Below are positions 59,346 to 64,000 of a stretch of DNA of 64,000 nt, piece after piece. A program made the position numbers and the translations under genes. How positions within the stretch are numbered: the first letter of the stretch is position 1; the number at the start of each line of letters is the position of its first letter. Source of the DNA: Chlamydoabsidia padenii (Eukaryota > Mucoromycota > Mucoromycetes > Mucorales > Cunninghamellaceae); contig JAIWND010000003.1 in assembly GCA_025330725.1 (NCBI GenBank), forward strand, positions 1,054,001 to 1,118,000, written 5' to 3'. A model generated the notes under the pieces. The model was not told the origin of the DNA. It saw only the letters and a program-made list of their open reading frames with translations, and did no database searches.

Positions 59346-60236
59346 GTCAAAAATATATAAAGTGAAAAAAGAGTGGGAGGGAAAAAAAGTGGGAAACAAC
59401 AAATAAAAATGAATTCAAACACCGCTTTTTTCTTCTTCCTTTTCCTTCGATTGAACTGGCGTAATAAACAAGTATCCAAGAAGAAAAACTTGGCTATAAT
59501 TGGTGGCAAATAAGATTACTATTACTTTTTCAAAGGCTACACACTCTGTTGACATGCCAAGGATAGGTAAGATGTTACAACTAATAGCATTATGAACTCA
59601 CACTCTTATATAAATAGTTAGGGAAGGACGTTTTTAGAGTCTCTTTATTACAACCACTTGACTATTCAACATTATTAACTCTATATTGGTGTCTACAATC
59701 ATACTGAAACTCATTACTTACGGGGTGGACCCTAACCATTGTTGCCAAGTGTGGCGTCTTCTCTCAAAACAAGAACAAGGTAAGCAACAAAGACAAACAA
59801 GCTATTTGGAAGGGTACTAAGGATGTGATGTAACAGTAGGTTATTGAGTAAAGGTATCTTCCGACGACTTGGATTACTGTGGACACTTTTCTGACACCTG
59901 ATATTGATGGATTTGCGCGGTTACACTGTTTTACGGTCCATCTGGTATTCTTCGGGTAATTATCAGCCATCTTCTTCCAGATCTCGTGATGACATTACCC
60001 TATTACCGGTTTATCAAGGTTACTTACAAAGGGGTAAGAAGAAGAAGGCAATGTTGGGACGAGACTAACTTGACTTTATTAAATTGAATGTGCTTGTCGG
60101 TAAACCAAAAGGGATCGATCGAACAAACAACCACCACTTGTAACCATGACTTGAACGAACTACCGGTAAATCAATAGAAAAAATGGACTGGAAAACAGAC
60201 CTGACTGAGGGTCCATCAAGTTACAAATGGTCTTGC

Positions 60237-60239
<3 letters not shown>

Positions 60240-60276
<37 letters not shown>
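60240..60276. repeat. 37-nt T homopolymer
   Basis: Unbroken T tract in the intergenic region upstream of the hexose transporter gene. Confidence 0.9.
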
Positions 60277-60277
<1 letters not shown>

Positions 60278-61270
60278 ATGACGGAGGACGAATACCATTC
60301 ATCGACCCAACCACAAACCCCCTTCCTTGTCTTGGATCAACAGTAAAGGCATGTCCACTATTGGTTAGACAGTTGACCCAATTCCTCCCGCGGAACCGAA
60401 CTTATACTTGGACCACTCCGCAAACAGCGCCTTGAATCTCATCAAGAAGTGTATTTGAATACCGAATGGTAAGTAAAGAAGAATAGGGATGGTATTAATA
60501 GAAAAAGACCATTGAATGGATTTGCTAATCCCTTCCTTTTTCGGGTACATTAGGACATCACCAAGGAATTGGACTCGACTAAATCCCGGTTGTGCGCCTT
60601 TATTTATACCCTTACCATATAGTCTTCCCTTCCCCACATCCCCCCTCCCCACACTTGCACCTTCTTATTGACCATTTTACTATTGTTTTTTTTTTATAAC
60701 TAACTAATAATAAACAAGTCTTCTTTTATGAACTCTATTAACACTATTGATACTCCGGGCGCTGCTGAAACCCCAAAGTATGACAATAACGTTGGGAAGA
60801 TCTTGTTTTGGTAACAATTAGGTAAAAAATATGACCCTTGTTCGTTGGTCATGACAAAATAGGATAAACCCTTTAACACAAATTGTATGCAGTAACCGAT
60901 TTTCTCAGTAAACTTATTTTTCTCATGAAAAAGTGGGAGGAGTCCAGGGGAGAAGGTACCTCTGGGAAAGTATTTCTGAATATGGCAAGACCCTGGTGGT
61001 GGGTCATCTATGATTGGTTGGTACACCACTTTATGATTTACCAGCGGGGTATGAAACTGCGGGAAAGTGTAAAAATAAAAATAAAATTGCCTGATTTGCC
61101 GTACTCTTCATACAAAATGACCAAGAATCATCAGTAAACATAGTCAATCTATACAGGTAAATCTATAATGTAAAAGGATGAATCTAGTGTCCTGTGGAGG
61201 AGGAGGATTCTTATTCTTACCCCGCTTACATGTCCAACTCCGATCCCAGGTACCGCGGAAAAAATCGACG

Positions 61271-61288
61271 CCCCACCCCCGCCCCCAC
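61271..61288 (+). promoter_or_regulatory. C-rich CreA/Mig1-type sites upstream of the hexose transporter
   Basis: CCCCACCCCCGCCCCCAC contains two CCCCAC sites that fit the complement of SYGGRG. Two more CCCCAC sites lie at 60632-60637 and 60647-60652. They sit 0.2 and 0.85 kb upstream of the transporter start. Carbon catabolite control is an inference from consensus. Confidence 0.45.
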
Positions 61289-61411
61289 TGATCGTTCACC
61301 AATAAGAACTTCCTTTTTACCGTTTCTTCCCTCGAGTCCATTTAAGGTTTACTTTGTACTATATTTGATTTCTTACCAATCCTGTTCGTCTTTCTCTTGA
61401 TCGCAAGATGA

Positions 61412-61419
61412 TATAAATA
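61412..61419 (+). promoter_or_regulatory. TATA box (TATAAATA) of the hexose transporter gene
   Basis: TATAAATA 79 nt before the start codon, followed by a C/T-rich stretch typical of highly expressed fungal promoters. Confidence 0.6.
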
Positions 61420-61497
61420 CCGGCCTGTCAACCTCCTTTCTGTTTTTTTTCCTTCTTCACTTTACTTTTTTTTTTCTCTTTGCATTTTCTACATAAC

Positions 61498-63397
61498 ATG
61501 TTTACTTCTGGAACTGCTACTTCCCAAGTTTACATTGCTTCTCTCTTCTCCGCCATTGGTGGGATTTGCTTTGTAAGTTGCTTTTACGTCTCCTATAGAT
61601 ATGTGAATTAAACCTCTCTCTCTTTAATAGGGTTATGACACTGGTGTCATTTCAAGTGTACTTAATATGGACCCTTTCAAAATCGCTATGAATGGTACTA
61701 CTACCTTGTCTCCTTTGGAACAAGGTACCATCACTGGTCTGTTGCTTGCTGGTTGCTTTGTCGGTTCTCTTTTTGCTGGTAAGCGGTGTTTCAATTTTGA
61801 CTTTATAAAAGAAATGTCTCGAGCGCTTTTTTGATTTCTCACATCTCTTTCTTCCTTTTTTTTTTTTTAGCTCCTCTCTCTGAAAAATTCTCTCGTAAAC
61901 GAAGTATCTTTTTATATGCCATCGTCTTCATTATCGGTGCTGCTGTGCAAACTGGTACCAATGGTTATGCAAGGTAAGAAAAATGACTCATTCCAACAAC
62001 ATGCATTCTTAACATTGACTAATCTTTCTCTCTTTTTTAAAAATTTAGTATGGTGTGTGGTCGTGCTGTAGCTGGTCTTGGCATTGGTGGTCTTAGTATG
62101 ATTGTCCCTCTTTATATTGTAAGTAATAAACTGAACCCGACGTTCCCAAGCAAAGCACTAACTCATTTTATGTCAAACTAGTCCGAACTTGCACCTGCTG
62201 ATATCCGTGGTCGTTTGATTGCCTTTCAACAATTCACCATTACTGTGGGTATCATGTTGGCGTTCTGGGTTGGAGCTGGTACTCAAATGCATTTCGACAA
62301 TGAAGCCGCCTACCGAATCCCCCTTGGTATCCAAATCGTCCCTGCCCTTGTCTTGGTATTTGGTGTCCTCTTCTTACCCTACTCTCCTCGTTGGTTAGCT
62401 TCCAAGGGTCGATACGAAGAATGTCTTGAAGTCTTGGCCTACTTGCGCTCTCAAGGTGACAAGACCGATCCTCGTGCTGTTTCTGAATTTGAAGAAATCA
62501 AACAAGAAATCGAATTGGAAAAGGCCGTGGCCATCACCAGCTACGTGGGTCTCCTCAAAGGTACTGTCCGTCGTCGTCTTATTCTTGGTGTCATTGTGCA
62601 AATCTTCCAACAATTCACTGGTATCAACTCTATCATGTACTATGCTCCTACTATCTTCCAACAAGCTGGTATTGATGGTACTTCGGCTGCTTTGATTGCT
62701 TCTGGTGTGAATGGTGTCCTGAACGTCTTTGCTACTGTGCCCGCTATGCTCTTTGTTGATCGTCTCGGTCGTCGTAAGATTATGATCATTGGTGCTTTGA
62801 CCATGGGTACTGCCATGTTGTTGTGTGGTATTGTTATGGGCGCAACCGGAAAAGTGTCTTATGATGCTGCCAAACAATCCAATGTGGTCTACATGGGTGA
62901 TAACAAGAGCGCCTCCTACTTTTGTATTGTCATGATTTACGTTTTTGTTGCTGGTTTTGCTGCTTCTTGGGGTCCTGTCGGTTGGATTTATCCCGTAAGT
63001 GGTCTTTACATCAATCATACCTTCTCAGTCATTAACCTCTCTCTATTTTTTTTGTATGTAGGCTGAAATCTATCCTATGGCTGTCCGTGCTAAGGGTACT
63101 TCCATCACCACTGCTGCTAATTGGTTATTCAACTTTGTGATCTCTGAAATTTGTCCTGTCATGTTGGCCAGTATTACTTGGGGTACCTATGTCTTCTTTG
63201 GTTGCTGTTGCTTCTTTATGTCTATCTGTGTCTTTATCTTCTTCCCCGAAACCAAGGGTCGCACTTTGGAAGAAATGGATCATGTCTTCAGCGGTAGTGT
63301 CTGGGCCATCAAGGATATTCGTAATGGCTCGGCTATTCCTCAAGACAAGGTCGTCGTCGATCAAGAAAAGGGCTCTTTGGACAAGGCTCAATTCTAG
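61498..63397 (+). CDS. MFS sugar (hexose) transporter
   Basis: Predicted plasma-membrane sugar porter. Six exons: 61498..61572, 61631..61778, 61871..61973, 62049..62118, 62182..62994, 63062..63397, 514 aa with twelve helices. Sugar-porter motifs are all present: GYDTGVISSVL in TM1, GRAVAGLGIGG, PLYISELAPADIRGRL, SPRWLASKGRYEE, VQIFQQFTGINSIMYYAP, DRLGRRK, and PETKGRTLEEMDHVFSG near the end. It fits the fungal high-affinity hexose transporter group; individual substrate is not readable. The codon bias and a long C-rich promoter suggest high, carbon-controlled expression. Confidence 0.96.
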
Positions 63398-64000
63398 TTT
63401 AGTCATATCCCCTCCGTATCCCTTTTAAAAAGAAGCTAGCTTCTTGTATTATTTATTCTACCATTGTATCATTCTATTCTTATTTGTAATATTTATCTAG
63501 TCTATCTATTCCTTTTACTCTTTTATGTCTTGGATGATCGCTCTTAATAAAACAGAATCAACTTGATTATTATTGTAATGTGTCTTTTTTATTTGTGGGC
63601 GCAAAGTACGTTGATGGACACTAAATAGAGAGAAATTATCAATGGCATCCTTGCATTCTCACTAGCATCCACCTTGTCCGACGTGGCGATCCATAACAAG
63701 ATTAGTCGAGTGTTAGTCATTTGAGTAGCTGGCCTGAACATATTCCCCACTAGCAAAGTCGGGATTTAAATTTCAAAATCCGATTCTGCATGAAACTCGA
63801 CAAATTTCCTTTCACGGTCTCCTACCAAGGACCACCTACTCTACGACCAACACTTATCCACCTACCCCGGTTATCTATGTGCCAGTATGTGGTCTTACTC
63901 GACAACGACATTATGGTAATCAGGGTTGGGTGTGGAAGTCCTACAAGTGGGCAAGCGATGTATAACGGATTTTGAAATCCAACCATCTGCTTTGGTGATC
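63398..64000. other. Downstream flank of the hexose transporter gene
   Basis: Polyadenylation-type AATAAAAC lies at about 63546. Motif variants CGGGATTTAAA at 63760-63770 and TTCAAAATCCG at 63772-63782 form a near-palindrome, and CGGATTTTGAAATCC lies at 63966-63980, possibly the promoter of a gene beyond the window. No gene is seen inside. Confidence 0.4.

Larger units (their letters stand above)
59346..61497. other. 2.15-kb gene-free region upstream of the hexose transporter
   Basis: The longest region without a gene in the window. It holds the SLX9 promoter end, a T-run of 37 nt at 60240-60276, a motif variant (AAATCCCGG near 60581), C-rich CCCCAC sites near 60632-60652 and 61271-61288, and a TATA box at 61412. 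No frame of convincing length or composition is seen on either strand. Confidence 0.5.

Noticed and set aside
62395..63018. Open frame antisense to the hexose transporter
   Set aside because: It is a shadow of a strongly biased coding exon, with no recognisable features.

Overview
This is a nuclear segment of a fungal genome, most likely from an early-diverging filamentous fungus (Mucoromycota, probably Mucorales). The evidence is: fungal-specific genes (translation elongation factor eEF3, chitin synthase export chaperone Chs7, velvet regulator, Mss51, Ste50-type SAM/RA adaptor); many short introns (about 50-190 nt, GT..AG) packed with A/T homopolymers; and a canonical 4E-BP, a family that is patchy in fungi. 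The lineage call is inference from gene content. No virus, transposon or bacterial-type element was recognised.

I could thread 29 protein genes and one tRNA. All multi-exon models were built by hand from splice sites; exon coordinates are in each entry and every model keeps frame from start to stop. 0-7.5 kb: an OPT-family transporter (+), then a saccharopine-dehydrogenase-like oxidoreductase and chaperonin subunit CCT3 (both -). 7.5-9.5 kb: gene-poor, with a degenerate minisatellite and tRNA-Ala(AGC). 9.5-21.4 kb: a run of minus-strand genes: velvet regulator, Ras exchange factor with SH3 and two WW domains, CDP-diacylglycerol synthase CDS1, MSS51. 21.6-25.5 kb: plus-strand genes for an Lsb1/Pin3-like SH3 protein, a 4E-BP and a ZIP zinc transporter. 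26-30.6 kb: ASH1-type SET methyltransferase with a GATA finger, a small unknown protein and CHS7 (all -). 31-35.6 kb: universal stress protein and golgin TMF1 (+). 35.9-38.7 kb: an MPR1-like acetyltransferase and a BEM46-type hydrolase (-). 39-47 kb: a mini-verprolin, STE50-like adaptor, eEF3 and OPI3 (+). 47-57.8 kb: TAF8 (-), aspartate/glutamate carrier and NDUFB8 (+), then a four-TM protein, a fasciclin-domain protein and a Dal5-type MFS transporter (-). 58.7-63.4 kb: SLX9 (-), a 2.1-kb gene-free stretch, and a hexose transporter (+).

The genes are mostly housekeeping and do not form one pathway. Loose themes are phospholipid synthesis (CDS1, OPI3), Ras/Cdc42/actin signalling (RasGEF, Lsb1-like, mini-verprolin, Ste50-like), mitochondria (MSS51, AGC1, NDUFB8) and nutrient uptake (OPT, ZIP, Dal5-type, hexose).

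The two strongest signals outside ordinary annotation are: (1) a recurrent 11-mer CGGGATTTGAA, nine exact copies plus many near-copies, clustered about 70-160 nt upstream of start codons of unrelated genes, which looks like a lineage-specific core or general-factor promoter element; and (2) a predicted one-nucleotide exon at 36237 in the MPR1-like acetyltransferase, needed to keep frame and supported by two good introns on its flanks. The same gene also needs a GC-AG intron.
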